Assembly (NCBI RefSeq): GCF_947501165.1
Contig: NZ_CANMUU010000002.1
Location: 930,001-994,000, forward strand
Reading direction: 5' to 3'
DNA length: 64,000 nt
Origin: an uncultured Allomuricauda sp.
Lineage (GTDB): Bacteria > Bacteroidota > Bacteroidia > Flavobacteriales > Flavobacteriaceae
This document shows positions 46,929 to 56,460 of this stretch, one piece after another; positions within the stretch are counted from its first letter, which is position 1, and each line of letters starts with the position of its first letter. The notes under the pieces were generated by a model that saw only the letters and a program-made list of their open reading frames with translations, was not told the origin of the DNA and did not search any database. The position numbers were made by a program, and so were the translations under genes.

Positions 46929-46978
46929 TTAACATTTAGCCCTTTTATCGTTTAACCAAACCTTAACAAAAATGTTAA
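46929..46978. promoter_or_regulatory. TTAAC repeats upstream of rprX
   Basis: TTAAC at 46929-46933, 46952-46956 and 46963-46967 (the last two 11 bp apart), plus the inverted GTTAA at 46974-46978. The 11-bp period fits OmpR-type dimers, but AT-richness makes chance matches likely. Confidence 0.35.
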
Positions 46979-46987
46979 AATTTAAAC

Positions 46988-47575
46988 CTAAGCTATTGAT
47001 TTAACAATTGCTTTATGAATCTCGAGGACTTTGTTTTGGGTAGTTTCTAAATCAATATTTTCAACATAAAAATGGGCCATATCCATTTTATTCTTATCCT
47101 CCATTTGATTTTCAATGCGTTGTATTACATCACTTGTGTTACTCTTATCCCTTTTAATTACACGCTTTACGCGAATTTCTTCTGGTGCGGTAACCAAAAC
47201 TATGGCATCATAAAAATCTTCATTCCCATTTTCAAAAATCAAGGCGCTTTCTTGAATTACGTATTCCGAATCCTGTTTTTGGGCCCAATCCATAAAATGC
47301 TCTTTGACTACAGGATGTACGATTTTGTTTAACTTTTCAAGTAAATTAGTGTCGGCAAAAACCTTTCCCGCTATATATTTACGATTTAGCACCTCATTTT
47401 TATAGGCCTCTTTACCCAAAAGTTGTGTTATTGCCTTCTTTAGTTTTGTCGAACTGGACATAAGTTCCTTAGCCTGCATATCGGAATCATACACCGGAAC
47501 ACCCAATTCTGTGAACATCTTTGCGACGGTACTCTTACCACTGCCAATTCCTCCGGTCAACCCTATCTTTATCAT
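46988..47575 (-). CDS. coaE: Dephospho-CoA kinase
   Basis: 195 residues. P-loop GLTGGIGSGKSTVAKMF at the N-terminus, DSDMQAKELM, HPVVKEHFMDW, ESALIFENG, VTAPEEIRVKRVIKRD. Last step of CoA synthesis. Overlaps the ybbR stop by 4 nt, so it belongs to the same transcript as ybbR and the glycosyltransferase gene. Confidence 0.96.
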   Translation of the reverse strand: MIKIGLTGGIGSGKSTVAKMFTELGVPVYDSDMQAKELMSSSTKLKKAITQLLGKEAYKNEVLNRKYIAGKVFADTNLLEKLNKIVHPVVKEHFMDWAQKQDSEYVIQESALIFENGNEDFYDAIVLVTAPEEIRVKRVIKRDKSNTSDVIQRIENQMEDKNKMDMAHFYVENIDLETTQNKVLEIHKAIVKSIA

Positions 47576-48528
47576 TTTCTTTCCAAAACAAAATTAACGG
47601 TTCGCTGTTGCAAACGTACCGCGTAAACGGTAGCAGGTTTTTTAGCCACTTTTAGAAAAAGACTATTGTTTGCTCTTCCTCCTAGTTGCTTATAGTCTGC
47701 TATAATCTCAAAACTTTCAGGGTTTATAGCTTTAAGTTGATCCAACGAGGCCTTGCACACCAATGATACGGTATTTGGGAACATTTTCACCTTATAGTCT
47801 TCAGGGAAGTTTACGGGTTTTACTTCCACTTCAAACACCTTTTCAGAGAATTTAACCACATGTCCTGAAACCTCTGCTCTGTTCGTGGAAAAAATACTGT
47901 TATCCAAACCTTTAGGGAAGATGATTGATGCGTCTTCCGAAAAATCTTTTGAAAGATCATTTAGAATAATTGGCTCTGTTTCTACTTCGAACAATGTATC
48001 TATCTCATTGGCAGGGCCTTTTACCATTATGGAGTCTGGTGAAATTGTTAGAACTCCATCCAATATATGATTGGGTTGAAACTTAAGCTCAATTATGGGT
48101 TTTACCACCAGTTTTTTTTGAGACACCTGATATAAATCGACAACCCATCGGGTACCATCTAAATCCAACAGAGAAATGTTTTGTGAAAGTTGCCTCTCCA
48201 TTTGTTTCTTAAGAATGTCTTCCGTTAAGAAATATTTTCCATTTTCATGATTCACTTGGGAGAGACTTATATCCATCCGTTTATTGAAAAACTTGTAATA
48301 CAACAATTGAAATCCACTAGTTCGAACTTTCGCCTCAAGGTTTTTTGAAGCTTTGTTTCCTAAAAACAAAGTGTCTGGTAAACTTTTATAGTTAAGGGTA
48401 AAGTTTGTTCTTGATTCGTAAGAATCAGAAAGGTTACTTAAAAACCAGGCCAAAAAAGAACAAACCAAAAACAAGAAGAAAATCTTTACTTTTCTTCTAT
48501 TAAGTCCAGCGATGAGGTTACGTTCCAT
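47572..48528 (-). CDS. YbbR-like domain protein
   Basis: 318 residues. One membrane helix at about 15-30 (KIFFLFLVCSFLAWFLSNLS), then YbbR-type beta domains exposed to the periplasm: LDLDGTRWVVDLYQVSQKKLVVKPIIELKFQPNHILDG, and SPDSIMVKGPANEIDTLFEVETEPIILND. In other bacteria YbbR proteins are linked to c-di-AMP cyclase genes, but here the neighbours are coaE and a glycosyltransferase. Function in this context unknown. Confidence 0.88.
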   Translation of the reverse strand: MERNLIAGLNRRKVKIFFLFLVCSFLAWFLSNLSDSYESRTNFTLNYKSLPDTLFLGNKASKNLEAKVRTSGFQLLYYKFFNKRMDISLSQVNHENGKYFLTEDILKKQMERQLSQNISLLDLDGTRWVVDLYQVSQKKLVVKPIIELKFQPNHILDGVLTISPDSIMVKGPANEIDTLFEVETEPIILNDLSKDFSEDASIIFPKGLDNSIFSTNRAEVSGHVVKFSEKVFEVEVKPVNFPEDYKVKMFPNTVSLVCKASLDQLKAINPESFEIIADYKQLGGRANNSLFLKVAKKPATVYAVRLQQRTVNFVLERK

Positions 48529-48531
48529 TTT

Positions 48532-49539
48532 CTATAGGTTCTTGAAGAACAATTTTGGAAAAAGTTCTTCAGGCTTCTTATTGCTAAAATTAACCAAGAA
48601 AGTGGATTTTAGAAAACCATAACCGTATCCGGTGAATTGAACCAGAGCCGCATACACCGAAAGAAAGGCCACAACTAGGCTTTTATTCTTTACTAGGGAA
48701 TCTACAAATAGGAGTAAAAAATAAAGGATACATACCGATAATGGCCAAACTATTCCCAGAAAAGACAACACAATTGAAGCAATAAAACCAAAAAGAAAAA
48801 AAGTGGGAAACCAATACGTAATCCGTGCAGTTTTAGGGTGCCATTTGGTCAATATAGGTCTTACCATACCAAATTTATTGACCTGAGTATAAAACTTGTT
48901 CCAGTCCACCCTTCTTTTATGATACACATAAGCCTCAGGAAACAATCGAGTGTCAAATCCTGCGTCCCAAATCCTAAAGGTCAAATCTGGGTCTTCTCCT
49001 GGATGAATCCGTCCAAACCCTCCTGCTTTTTGAAATGCTTCCCGCGAAATGCCCATATTAAAACTCCTAGGTTGGAATTTCCCTACTGCTTTTTTACCTC
49101 CACGAATGCCTCCGGTGGTCCAAAAAGAGGTCATCACATAATTAATGGCCTTTTGAACCGTGGTAAACGAATCATCTGCTGCATCTGGTCCACCAAAACA
49201 ATGTACGAAATTAGACTTCAACTCTTTATGTACCTCTTCTAAGTAGCTTGGAGGTAATATACAGTCAGAATCCAATACAATAAAGTAATTTCCCTTGGCC
49301 CTTTGCATTCCATAATTTCTGGAGTCACCAGGCCCTGTATTGGATTTGAAGTAATATGAAATCTGTAACCTATCTTCAAACCGGGCAATAACTTCTTTGG
49401 AATCATTAGTAGAACCATCTTCGATAATCACCACTTCATATTCTCCAGAATACTTTTGTTCCAAAAGACTCTCCAACAGTTCCCGAATCTCTTCAGGCCT
49501 ATTGAAAACGGGAATGATTAAGGACAGTTTTACATCCAT
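48532..49539 (-). CDS. Glycosyltransferase family 2 protein
   Basis: 335 residues from the ATG at 49539 (MDVKLSLIIPVFNRPEE). An ATG at 49554 lies inside the fabI terminator hairpin and is rejected. GT-A fold: IIPVFN, VVIIEDGSTNDS, YFIVLDSDCILPPSY (DxD type DSD), GGPDAADD, and GFGRIHPGEDPDLTFRIWDAGFDTRL. Two or three membrane helices at the C-terminus (about 245-320) hold it at the inner membrane. The acceptor is unknown; envelope polysaccharide is likely. Confidence 0.92.
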   Translation of the reverse strand: MDVKLSLIIPVFNRPEEIRELLESLLEQKYSGEYEVVIIEDGSTNDSKEVIARFEDRLQISYYFKSNTGPGDSRNYGMQRAKGNYFIVLDSDCILPPSYLEEVHKELKSNFVHCFGGPDAADDSFTTVQKAINYVMTSFWTTGGIRGGKKAVGKFQPRSFNMGISREAFQKAGGFGRIHPGEDPDLTFRIWDAGFDTRLFPEAYVYHKRRVDWNKFYTQVNKFGMVRPILTKWHPKTARITYWFPTFFLFGFIASIVLSFLGIVWPLSVCILYFLLLFVDSLVKNKSLVVAFLSVYAALVQFTGYGYGFLKSTFLVNFSNKKPEELFPKLFFKNL

Positions 49540-49569
49540 AAAAAAGAAAGCCATCCATAAGAGGATGGC
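49540..49569 (-). terminator. Terminator of fabI
   Basis: On the minus strand GCCATCC (49569-49563), 6-nt loop, GGATGGC (49556-49550), then CTTTCTTTTTT. Directly after the fabI stop and before the glycosyltransferase start. Confidence 0.8.
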
Positions 49570-49592
49570 CCATTGTTTTACTTTCTTATCAC

Positions 49593-50405
49593 TTATTTGG
49601 AGAATTCATCAATAACTTCTTGACTAACCCCAGTGTTTGAGAAACCTCCATCATGGAATAGGTTCTGCATGGTCACTTTTTTAGTAAGGTCTGAAAACAG
49701 CGTTATGGTGTAATCTGCACAATCATCCGCAGATGCGTTGCCCAAAGGCGACATTTTTTCTGCATAGTTGATGAAACCATCAAATCCTTTTACGCCTTGA
49801 CCGGCCGTGGTTGGTGTTGGCGACTGGGAAATAGTGTTCACTCGAACTTTTTTCTCTTTACCAAAGAAATAGCCAAAGCTTCGTGCCACCGATTCCAAAT
49901 AGGCTTTATTATCCGCCATATCATTATAATCTGGAAAGGTTCTTTGAGCCGCCATATAGGTCAAAGCCACAATACTTCCCCATTCGCTCATGGCATCTGC
50001 CTTAAAAAGCGTCTGCATTACCTTATGGAAAGAAAGTGCTGAAACATCCCAGCCCTTGGTCGTGAAATCGTATTTCTCATCAGTATAAGCTCTACCCTTT
50101 CTTACGTTTACGGACATTCCAATGGAATGAAGAACAAAATCCAACTTTCCACCTAAGATTTCCATGGATTTTTCTACCAGATTTTGAAGGTCTTCCTCAT
50201 TAGTGGCATCCGCAGGGATAATTTCAGAATTGGTTTTTTCGGCCAGTTGGTTAATTTGCCCCATGCGCATGGCAATGGGAGCATTGGTAAGTACGAATGT
50301 ACCTCCTTCTTCATGAACCCGTTCTGCAGTTTTCCAAGCAATGGAGTTTTCATCAAGAGCTCCAAAAATGATACCTCGTTTTCCTTTTAATAGATTGTAC
50401 GCCAT
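49593..50405 (-). CDS. fabI: Enoyl-ACP reductase (NADH)
   Basis: 270 residues, an SDR-type enoyl reductase completing each round of fatty-acid elongation. GKRGIIFGALDENSIAWKTAERVHEEGG (nucleotide binding), HSIGMS, and the Tyr-x6-Lys catalytic pair in DYNDMADNKAYLES, with PTPTTAGQGVKGFDGF near the substrate lid. Single gene with its own terminator. TATCTTTG at 50433-50440 on the gene strand is a plausible -7 box. Confidence 0.97.
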   Translation of the reverse strand: MAYNLLKGKRGIIFGALDENSIAWKTAERVHEEGGTFVLTNAPIAMRMGQINQLAEKTNSEIIPADATNEEDLQNLVEKSMEILGGKLDFVLHSIGMSVNVRKGRAYTDEKYDFTTKGWDVSALSFHKVMQTLFKADAMSEWGSIVALTYMAAQRTFPDYNDMADNKAYLESVARSFGYFFGKEKKVRVNTISQSPTPTTAGQGVKGFDGFINYAEKMSPLGNASADDCADYTITLFSDLTKKVTMQNLFHDGGFSNTGVSQEVIDEFSK

Positions 50406-50482
50406 AGTATTTTATTCGCGTTGGTTTAGCGACAAAGATATTTATTCTTTCTGATTATACTATCTAAAAAGTGTAGTGGCAA

Positions 50483-52141
50483 CTAAGGTTGTTTCAAGAG
50501 TTCCCGAGCATGCGCCATAGCAGAGTCTGAAAGTGCTTTGCCTCCCAACATTTCTGCAAGTTCCTCTATCCGTTCTTCTTCTGACAATTGCCTCATTTGA
50601 GTAGTATCCAAACCATCCTGTTCCCCCTTATATACTTTAAACTGATGTTTTCCTTTGGAGGCTACCTGTGGCAAATGTGTAATGGAAAAAACCTGCATAC
50701 TTTTACTCATCTCCAACATGATTTCTCCCATTTTTCCTGAAATCTCACCAGATACCCCTGTATCAATTTCATCAAACATTAAGGTTGGCAATTGTTCATA
50801 TTGAGCCAAAATGGATTTTATCGTCAACATGATACGGGAAAGTTCACCCCCGGAAGCCACTTTTTTCAATTCGCCATACGATGAGCCTTTGTTGGCCGAA
50901 AAAAGAAAGGTTAAATCGTCTTTACCATTGGATTTGAAATCTTTAGCTGGATTTATCTCTATTTTGAAAGTGGCAGAAGGCATTCCCAATGTGTAGAGAC
51001 TATCCTGAAGCCTGCTTTTTAGTTGCGGAATTACCGAATTACGGGCATCCCGAATTTGTAAAGCCATTTTCTCCAAGTCTTTTTCAGCAGCCAAACATTC
51101 CTGTTCCTTTTTATCAATGCGAGCCTCTACATTCTCTACAGCATCTACTTTCTCCTCCAATTCGCCCTTTACCTGAATCAATTCCTCTACAGAACCTACT
51201 TGGTGCTTCTTCTGTAAATCATACAGCAACTGTAATTGACCGTTAATACTGTCCAATTTCTGGGGATTTGCTTCCACCCCACCCTGCATATTTTCAATTT
51301 CTGAAGCCACATCATCCAACTCAATATATATGGATTCTACCCGCTTAGAGAGTGAATCATACATAGATCCATATTGGGAAAGGTTCTGAAAAATGCGTTT
51401 AAGTTCCTGAACCTGTTCCGCTATGCCTATTTGCTCACCATTCATCAATTGATGGCCTTGAGTAAGCAATTCCATTATTTGCTCTACATTACTGAGTTTT
51501 TCATGCTCAGACTCCAATTCTTCCTGAATTCCTTCTTTCAATTGTGCTGTCTCCAATTCTTTCAGCAGGAAAGAATTATAGTCATGTTCTTTATTCGCGC
51601 CAGCCTGAAAATCTTCTAATTCCTTTAATTCTGCAGTTAATTTTTTGTAAGAAGTCAACTTCTGTCCATACGCCGTAAGCCGTTCCTTGTTGTTGGCCAA
51701 GGCATCCACAACCTTTAGTTGAAAATCATTTTCCGTCAATCTAAGGGTTTGATGTTGTGAATGCACATCTACCAACTGTTCTCCCAAGGATTTAAGAATA
51801 TCCAGAGTAACCGGAGAATCGTTTATAAAAGCCCTTGATTTACCGCTGGGCAAAATCTCCCTTCGTAAAATGGTATCGTCTTCATAATCCAAATCATGCT
51901 CAACAAAAAACTCACGCAATCCGTAGTTAGAAACAGTAAACTCGGCTTCGATAATACACTTTAGTTGATCATTCTGTAAACTGGATAGGTCCGCCCGTTT
52001 TCCTAAAGCAAGTGCTAATCCTCCCAAAAGAATGGATTTTCCGGCTCCTGTTTCACCGGTAATGGTTGTAAAACCTTCAGAAAAGGAAACATTGATATCA
52101 TTGATCAATGCATAATTTTTAATGGAAAGATGGGTAAGCAC
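50483..52141 (-). CDS. recN: DNA repair protein RecN
   Basis: 552 residues, an SMC-like ATPase for double-strand-break repair. Walker A GETGAGKSILLGG at about 32-44, long coiled coils (about 160-370), then the signature VASGGELSRIMLTIKSI, Walker B LMFDEIDTGVSGEISG and the H-loop SITHLPQVASKGKHQFKV. Complete. Follows the DUF4835 gene by 46 nt in the chain bamD, omega, coaBC, DUF4835, recN, which is a conserved Bacteroidota order. Confidence 0.96.
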   Translation of the reverse strand: MLTHLSIKNYALINDINVSFSEGFTTITGETGAGKSILLGGLALALGKRADLSSLQNDQLKCIIEAEFTVSNYGLREFFVEHDLDYEDDTILRREILPSGKSRAFINDSPVTLDILKSLGEQLVDVHSQHQTLRLTENDFQLKVVDALANNKERLTAYGQKLTSYKKLTAELKELEDFQAGANKEHDYNSFLLKELETAQLKEGIQEELESEHEKLSNVEQIMELLTQGHQLMNGEQIGIAEQVQELKRIFQNLSQYGSMYDSLSKRVESIYIELDDVASEIENMQGGVEANPQKLDSINGQLQLLYDLQKKHQVGSVEELIQVKGELEEKVDAVENVEARIDKKEQECLAAEKDLEKMALQIRDARNSVIPQLKSRLQDSLYTLGMPSATFKIEINPAKDFKSNGKDDLTFLFSANKGSSYGELKKVASGGELSRIMLTIKSILAQYEQLPTLMFDEIDTGVSGEISGKMGEIMLEMSKSMQVFSITHLPQVASKGKHQFKVYKGEQDGLDTTQMRQLSEEERIEELAEMLGGKALSDSAMAHARELLKQP

Positions 52142-52187
52142 AATTTGTTTTTTACCCGATAAAGATAAATGTCTTTGAAGAAATGGA

Positions 52188-53078
52188 CTAGTAATTTATT
52201 TCATTCCAAATATTGGAATAAAATGGTGCCACGCTGTTCAAGGTTTCTTTTAGGCGTACAATGTCCACTTTGGGGCCGTCCGAAAAGATGTTCTGTATTT
52301 CTTCCGACTTGGCATCAAAAAAGGTTTGAATCAAAAAAGCATTGGGTCTTCGCTTGATAAGGGTTTCAAAAAGTCTAAGACTTCCAGCAATTACCTGCTT
52401 ACCTGTACTGTTGTTATCGCCTAAAATATCCAATCCCTTACGATGATAATTGTACATGGCTATTCTGTATTCCCTAAAGGAATTGCTTAAAAGATTGTCC
52501 ACTAATTCAAAACGGGAACGGGTTCCAGTTTCCTGACTCCAACCGGCCGAGTTGGTTCCCTGGGCTTGTGTTACGATGTTTTGTGCCCGTCTGTAATAAT
52601 CATCCCCGCCTTGAAGGGAAAAAGTATCGGCATCCAAACCTATTATGATATAGACGTAGTAGGCCACTACTGCAATTAAGTTCGATTCAAATACATTCTC
52701 ATTATACACCAAAGGTTGAAATTCTTGGTAAATGAAGTTAAATGCGTTGTCCTTGTAATTGAATACAGGGCTTTCATAAGAAGTATTGTAAACCGGTCGA
52801 GATGATTGGATTTGGATGTTAGCTTCAAACCTGTCCGATTCATATTGGGTTACGGTGATGAACATTCGTGCATTGATGCGTTCATTTTCCCGAAACACCC
52901 TGTCTGTCCACTTATTTTTGTTGACAAAATCATTCAAAGAACGCTCTAGCGTTTTAAAAATCTGTTGATTGGTTTGATTAACCTGGTCTGAATTCACAAC
53001 TACCTCACAGTTCAATTCCTGAGCTGTCCCGTATGAGCAAATAACAAGAAGAGAAAAAAAGAAAAGTAGTTTATGCAT
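52188..53078 (-). CDS. DUF4835 family secreted protein
   Basis: 296 residues from the ATG at 53078, which overlaps the coaBC stop by 8 nt; a start at 53099 would push the signal peptide inwards. The signal peptide MHKLLFFFSLLVICSYGTA is followed by Gln. The mature part begins ELNCEVVVNSDQVNQTNQQIFKTLERSLNDFVN, the DUF4835 hallmark, and continues with NERINARMFITVTQYESDRFEANIQIQSSRPVYNT. The conserved place between coaBC and recN suggests a general envelope role. Function not established. Confidence 0.92.
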   Translation of the reverse strand: MHKLLFFFSLLVICSYGTAQELNCEVVVNSDQVNQTNQQIFKTLERSLNDFVNKNKWTDRVFRENERINARMFITVTQYESDRFEANIQIQSSRPVYNTSYESPVFNYKDNAFNFIYQEFQPLVYNENVFESNLIAVVAYYVYIIIGLDADTFSLQGGDDYYRRAQNIVTQAQGTNSAGWSQETGTRSRFELVDNLLSNSFREYRIAMYNYHRKGLDILGDNNSTGKQVIAGSLRLFETLIKRRPNAFLIQTFFDAKSEEIQNIFSDGPKVDIVRLKETLNSVAPFYSNIWNEINY

Positions 53079-54276
53079 GAATCCTGGCAATGATTTCATC
53101 CCAAATATCTAAAGCAACTTCGGGCTTTGTCTTCAAAGCAAACGTTTTTATCTCCAAATTCTTATCGATAAACGAAACTTTATTGGTTCCTGCTCCAAAA
53201 CCAGCACCATCATCTTTCAAGGAATTTAGAACAATGGCATCCAGATTTTTTCGTTCCAGCTTACCTTTTGCATTTTCCATTTCGTTTTCGGTTTCTAATG
53301 CAAAGCCTACGAGAAATTGATTTTTCTTTTGCTGCCCCATTGAGAGGAGAATGTCAGGATTACGTTCAAGCTCTATAATTAAATCCCCATCCTTTTTCTT
53401 CATTTTTTCTCGGTGAACTTCTTTGGGGCGATAATCAGCAACTGCAGCTGCGCTAATGGCAATATCCATGTCCGCATAATATTGGTGGCATGCCTCATAC
53501 ATTTCTTGGGCAGATGTAACGCGAACGAGCTGAATTCTATCGTTAATGGGGTCTAAACTTGTAGGACCAGATACTAAAATAACATTAGCCCCTTTATTTG
53601 CGGCAGCTTCAGCTAGTTCAAACCCCATTGTGCCGGAAGAACGGTTTCCCAAATAGCGCACAGGGTCAATCGCCTCATGGGTTGGTCCGGCTGTAATCAA
53701 CACCTTTTTATCTTCTAAAGGAAGCCCTGAAAGTAAATCTTTTGTAATGTAGGAAAGTATGGTTCCTGGTTCCGCCATACGTCCTTCTCCGTGCAGACCA
53801 CTGGCCAATTCACCGCTTTCGGCTGGTATCATTTTATTTCCAAAGGAAATCAATTTGTCCAATGTGGCTTTAGTGGATGGATGTTTGTACATGTCCAAAT
53901 CCATAGCCGGAGCAAAATATACGGGGCATTTTGCTGATAAATAAGTAGCCAACAACAAGTTATCACATGTGCCATTTGCCATTTTAGACATTGTATTGGC
54001 CGTAGCGGGGGCAATTATGATTAAATCTGCCCATAAGCCAAGCTCCACATGATTGTTCCATGCCACACTACCATCCTCCTCATTAACGAAATCGGTAAGC
54101 ACAGGATTTTTTGACAGAGTGGAGAGCGTTAGTGGAGAAACAAAAGAGCTGGCACTTGAAGTCAAAACTATTTTGACCTCAGCGCCAGCTTTTATAAACA
54201 ACCTTGTTAAAAAGGTGGTTTTGTATGCGGCAATTCCTCCGGTAACCCCTAAAAGGACTTTTTTACCGCTGAGCAT
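53071..54276 (-). CDS. coaBC: Bifunctional phosphopantothenoylcysteine decarboxylase / phosphopantothenate-cysteine ligase
   Basis: 401 residues. The N-terminal half is the FMN-dependent decarboxylase CoaC (GVTGGIAAYKT, VELGLWADLIIIAPATANTMSKMANGTCDNLL, FAPAMDLDMYKHPST). The C-terminal half is the ligase CoaB (VLITAGPTHEAIDPVRYLGNRSSGTMG, AAVADYRP, KKKDGDLIIELERNPDIL). Two consecutive steps of CoA synthesis. Follows the omega gene by 3 nt and overlaps the DUF4835 start. Confidence 0.97.
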   Translation of the reverse strand: MLSGKKVLLGVTGGIAAYKTTFLTRLFIKAGAEVKIVLTSSASSFVSPLTLSTLSKNPVLTDFVNEEDGSVAWNNHVELGLWADLIIIAPATANTMSKMANGTCDNLLLATYLSAKCPVYFAPAMDLDMYKHPSTKATLDKLISFGNKMIPAESGELASGLHGEGRMAEPGTILSYITKDLLSGLPLEDKKVLITAGPTHEAIDPVRYLGNRSSGTMGFELAEAAANKGANVILVSGPTSLDPINDRIQLVRVTSAQEMYEACHQYYADMDIAISAAAVADYRPKEVHREKMKKKDGDLIIELERNPDILLSMGQQKKNQFLVGFALETENEMENAKGKLERKNLDAIVLNSLKDDGAGFGAGTNKVSFIDKNLEIKTFALKTKPEVALDIWDEIIARIHA

Positions 54277-54279
54277 AAT

Positions 54280-54606
54280 TTATGCGTCTTTCTCTGTGTT
54301 TCTGTAATAGATTTTGTCCTCTAGCCATTCTATGACTGCCAGAGCATGTGGTTTTGGAAGTTTTTCGTAAAACTTAGAAACTTCAATTTGCTCTTTGTTT
54401 TCAAAAACCTCCTCCAAGCTATCGCTATATGTGGCAAACTCCTCCAACTTTTCCAACAACTCTTTCTTTATCTCAGAGTTGATTTGTATGGCTCTTTTCG
54501 CGGTAATGGAAATTGCCTCATAAATGTTTTCTGTTTTGTCATCGAATTCGTTTCGATTCAATGTTTTTGTAGAAACCGGAGCTTTAGTATTCTTTAAATC
54601 CTGCAT
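54280..54606 (-). CDS. rpoZ: RNA polymerase omega (Rpb6-like) subunit
   Basis: 108 residues, the Bacteroidota form of omega. The core is TENIYEAISITAKRAIQINSEIKKELLEKLEEF, the RpoZ/Rpb6 helix pair that clamps the beta-prime tail. The tail ends ALAVIEWLEDKIYYRNTEKD, a mark of this family. 21 nt after bamD and 3 nt before coaBC on the minus strand, so in the same transcript. Confidence 0.88.
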   Translation of the reverse strand: MQDLKNTKAPVSTKTLNRNEFDDKTENIYEAISITAKRAIQINSEIKKELLEKLEEFATYSDSLEEVFENKEQIEVSKFYEKLPKPHALAVIEWLEDKIYYRNTEKDA

Positions 54607-54627
54607 GATGCCTAATGTGTTTATTCT

Positions 54628-55452
54628 CTATTTGCTTTCTTCGGGAAACCTACCTAGTTCTTTCTGAATTCTCTCCTGTAAGTTATCCGCTCTTTTTTTA
54701 AACTTTGTTTCTGGAAAATACCGTAACAAGGTATTGTACGAGTCCTGAGCCTCTTCTAGACGTTCTTTTTTTCTATTATCCGTGCTGTTCATGGCCAGGG
54801 TTGTAGCAGCTTCAATCTTGTAGTACAATGCTTCTTCTCTATATATCGAACCAGGGTTATCGGAAACGAAATTATCCAGAGCTGCCATCGCCGATACTAG
54901 AATTGGAAAGTTAAACTGTCCTAATTTGTTAAATTGCTTTGCAATTTCTATTTGTTTTTTCTCCTTTTTTGAGGTTAGTTCCTTAGCCATGGTATTGGCC
55001 TCTGCAAAAAACTCTGACTCAGGGTATGTATTTATAAAGGTTTGAAGCTTAGAAAGTGCTTTGTCCGTATCAGTTTGGTCCAACGAATACTTTGGAGACA
55101 GCATATAATAACTTTTCGCCCCTAAAAAAGACGCTTCTTGAATCTTATCACTAGTTGGATATGACTTTACAAAACGTTCAAATTGATATCCCGAGAGATA
55201 AAAATTCTTGTTTTTGTAATAAGTGTCCGCAAAGAAAAACATAACACGCTCCCCTTGTGGTTTTCCTACATATCTAGGTGCTATTTGTTCAAATAGTCTT
55301 TGGGCTCTCTTGTAATCACCCTCCTTGTAGAATTTTTCCGCAAGCTCGTATTTGGCCTTAACATCATCTTCTTTAAGCACTTTTTGATACTCACTGCAGC
55401 TTGTTAGAACCAAAAGGCCTGCCATTACTATATAGAAAAAGAATACCCTCAT
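54628..55452 (-). CDS. bamD: Outer-membrane assembly lipoprotein BamD
   Basis: 274 residues from the ATG at 55452 (MRVFFFYIVMAGLLVLTSC, lipoprotein signal). Upstream ATGs at 55464 and 55488 are in frame, but a TACTTTTG -7 box at 55469-55476 would put the transcript start after 55464. Five TPR repeats follow (KYELAEKFYKEGDYKRAQRLFEQIAPRYVG, FEEAEALYYKIEAATT-like blocks). Part of the BAM complex that inserts beta-barrel proteins. First gene of the bamD-rpoZ-coaBC-DUF4835-recN chain. Confidence 0.92.
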   Translation of the reverse strand: MRVFFFYIVMAGLLVLTSCSEYQKVLKEDDVKAKYELAEKFYKEGDYKRAQRLFEQIAPRYVGKPQGERVMFFFADTYYKNKNFYLSGYQFERFVKSYPTSDKIQEASFLGAKSYYMLSPKYSLDQTDTDKALSKLQTFINTYPESEFFAEANTMAKELTSKKEKKQIEIAKQFNKLGQFNFPILVSAMAALDNFVSDNPGSIYREEALYYKIEAATTLAMNSTDNRKKERLEEAQDSYNTLLRYFPETKFKKRADNLQERIQKELGRFPEESK

Positions 55453-55569
55453 TTTCAAAAACATTTTGCAAAAGTAGCTATATTCCATGGATTTAAAAAA
55501 CAGATAAGTGCCCTAAAAATAAGGTAGTCTTTGGTACATCCATAGATTTTAGCGAAGCTTTAACGCGGT

Positions 55570-56460
55570 TTATGCGCTTACCTGATTCAAAGACTTCAGA
55601 TAGCTCACAATTTTCTCTTTGAGATGGCGTGATGCTTCAACCAGTGGTAAGCGAACGGCAGCACCTCCCAAACCCAGATGTTCAAAGATACTTTTTATCC
55701 CCGCTGGATTTCCTTCCTCAAAAATCATATGCATCAAAGGCATTAATTGATGATGTATTTGAAATGCCTCCTTGACCTGTCCATGCAAGCCAAAGTGAAT
55801 CATTTGTGAAAACTCTCGAGGCAATCCTTGTCCTAAAACAGAAATTACCCCAGCGCCACCAGCTAAAACAGTTGGCAAAGCGGTAAAATCATCCCCAGAA
55901 ATTACCAAAAAATCCTCTGGTTTGTTTTGCAGAATAGCATCTATCTGAATGGAATCACCACATGCTTCTTTGATGCCTACAATGTTCTCAAAATCTTTAG
56001 CTAAACGCACCGTAGTTTCTGGTAACATATTGCTCCCTGTTCGCGAGGGCACATTATACATAATTATAGGTTTAGGGCTTGCCTTTGACAACGCCTTAAA
56101 GTGTTGGTAAATTCCTTCTTGTGTGGGTTTATTATAGGATGGGGATACGGAAAGTACCCCGTCGTATTCTGACAAATCCGTTTCGCGTAATTGTTGCGCT
56201 ACAGCTAAAGTATTATTTCCACCAATACCTATGACCAAAGGCAATCTCCCAGCATTTACCGTACTTACTTTCTGGACTACTTGCCGCTTCTCTACCCCGG
56301 TAAGTGTTACTGATTCTCCGGTAGTACCCAATACCACAAGATAATCTACTCCACCTTGAATAGCATGCTCCACTATGCGTTCCAACGCGGAAAAATCAAT
56401 TATACCGCTTTCTGTAAAGGGTGTCACCAGTGCTACCCCTGTCCCATTAAACTGTTCCAC
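55570..56460 (-). CDS. dapA: 4-hydroxy-tetrahydrodipicolinate synthase
   Basis: 296 residues, a TIM-barrel aldolase of the lysine/diaminopimelate pathway. GTGVALVTPF, LGTTGESVTLT (Thr pair), YNVPSRTGSNM (Tyr), and the Schiff-base Lys in VGIKEACGD (about 163), then VISGDDFTALPTVLAGG. Abuts the DUF6913 stop (one-base overlap), so translation is coupled. Complete. Confidence 0.97.
   Translation of the reverse strand: MEQFNGTGVALVTPFTESGIIDFSALERIVEHAIQGGVDYLVVLGTTGESVTLTGVEKRQVVQKVSTVNAGRLPLVIGIGGNNTLAVAQQLRETDLSEYDGVLSVSPSYNKPTQEGIYQHFKALSKASPKPIIMYNVPSRTGSNMLPETTVRLAKDFENIVGIKEACGDSIQIDAILQNKPEDFLVISGDDFTALPTVLAGGAGVISVLGQGLPREFSQMIHFGLHGQVKEAFQIHHQLMPLMHMIFEEGNPAGIKSIFEHLGLGGAAVRLPLVEASRHLKEKIVSYLKSLNQVSA

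Noticed and set aside
49540-49554. ATG at 49554 as start of the glycosyltransferase gene
   Set aside because: It lies inside the fabI terminator hairpin; the ATG at 49539 gives the normal family N-terminus.
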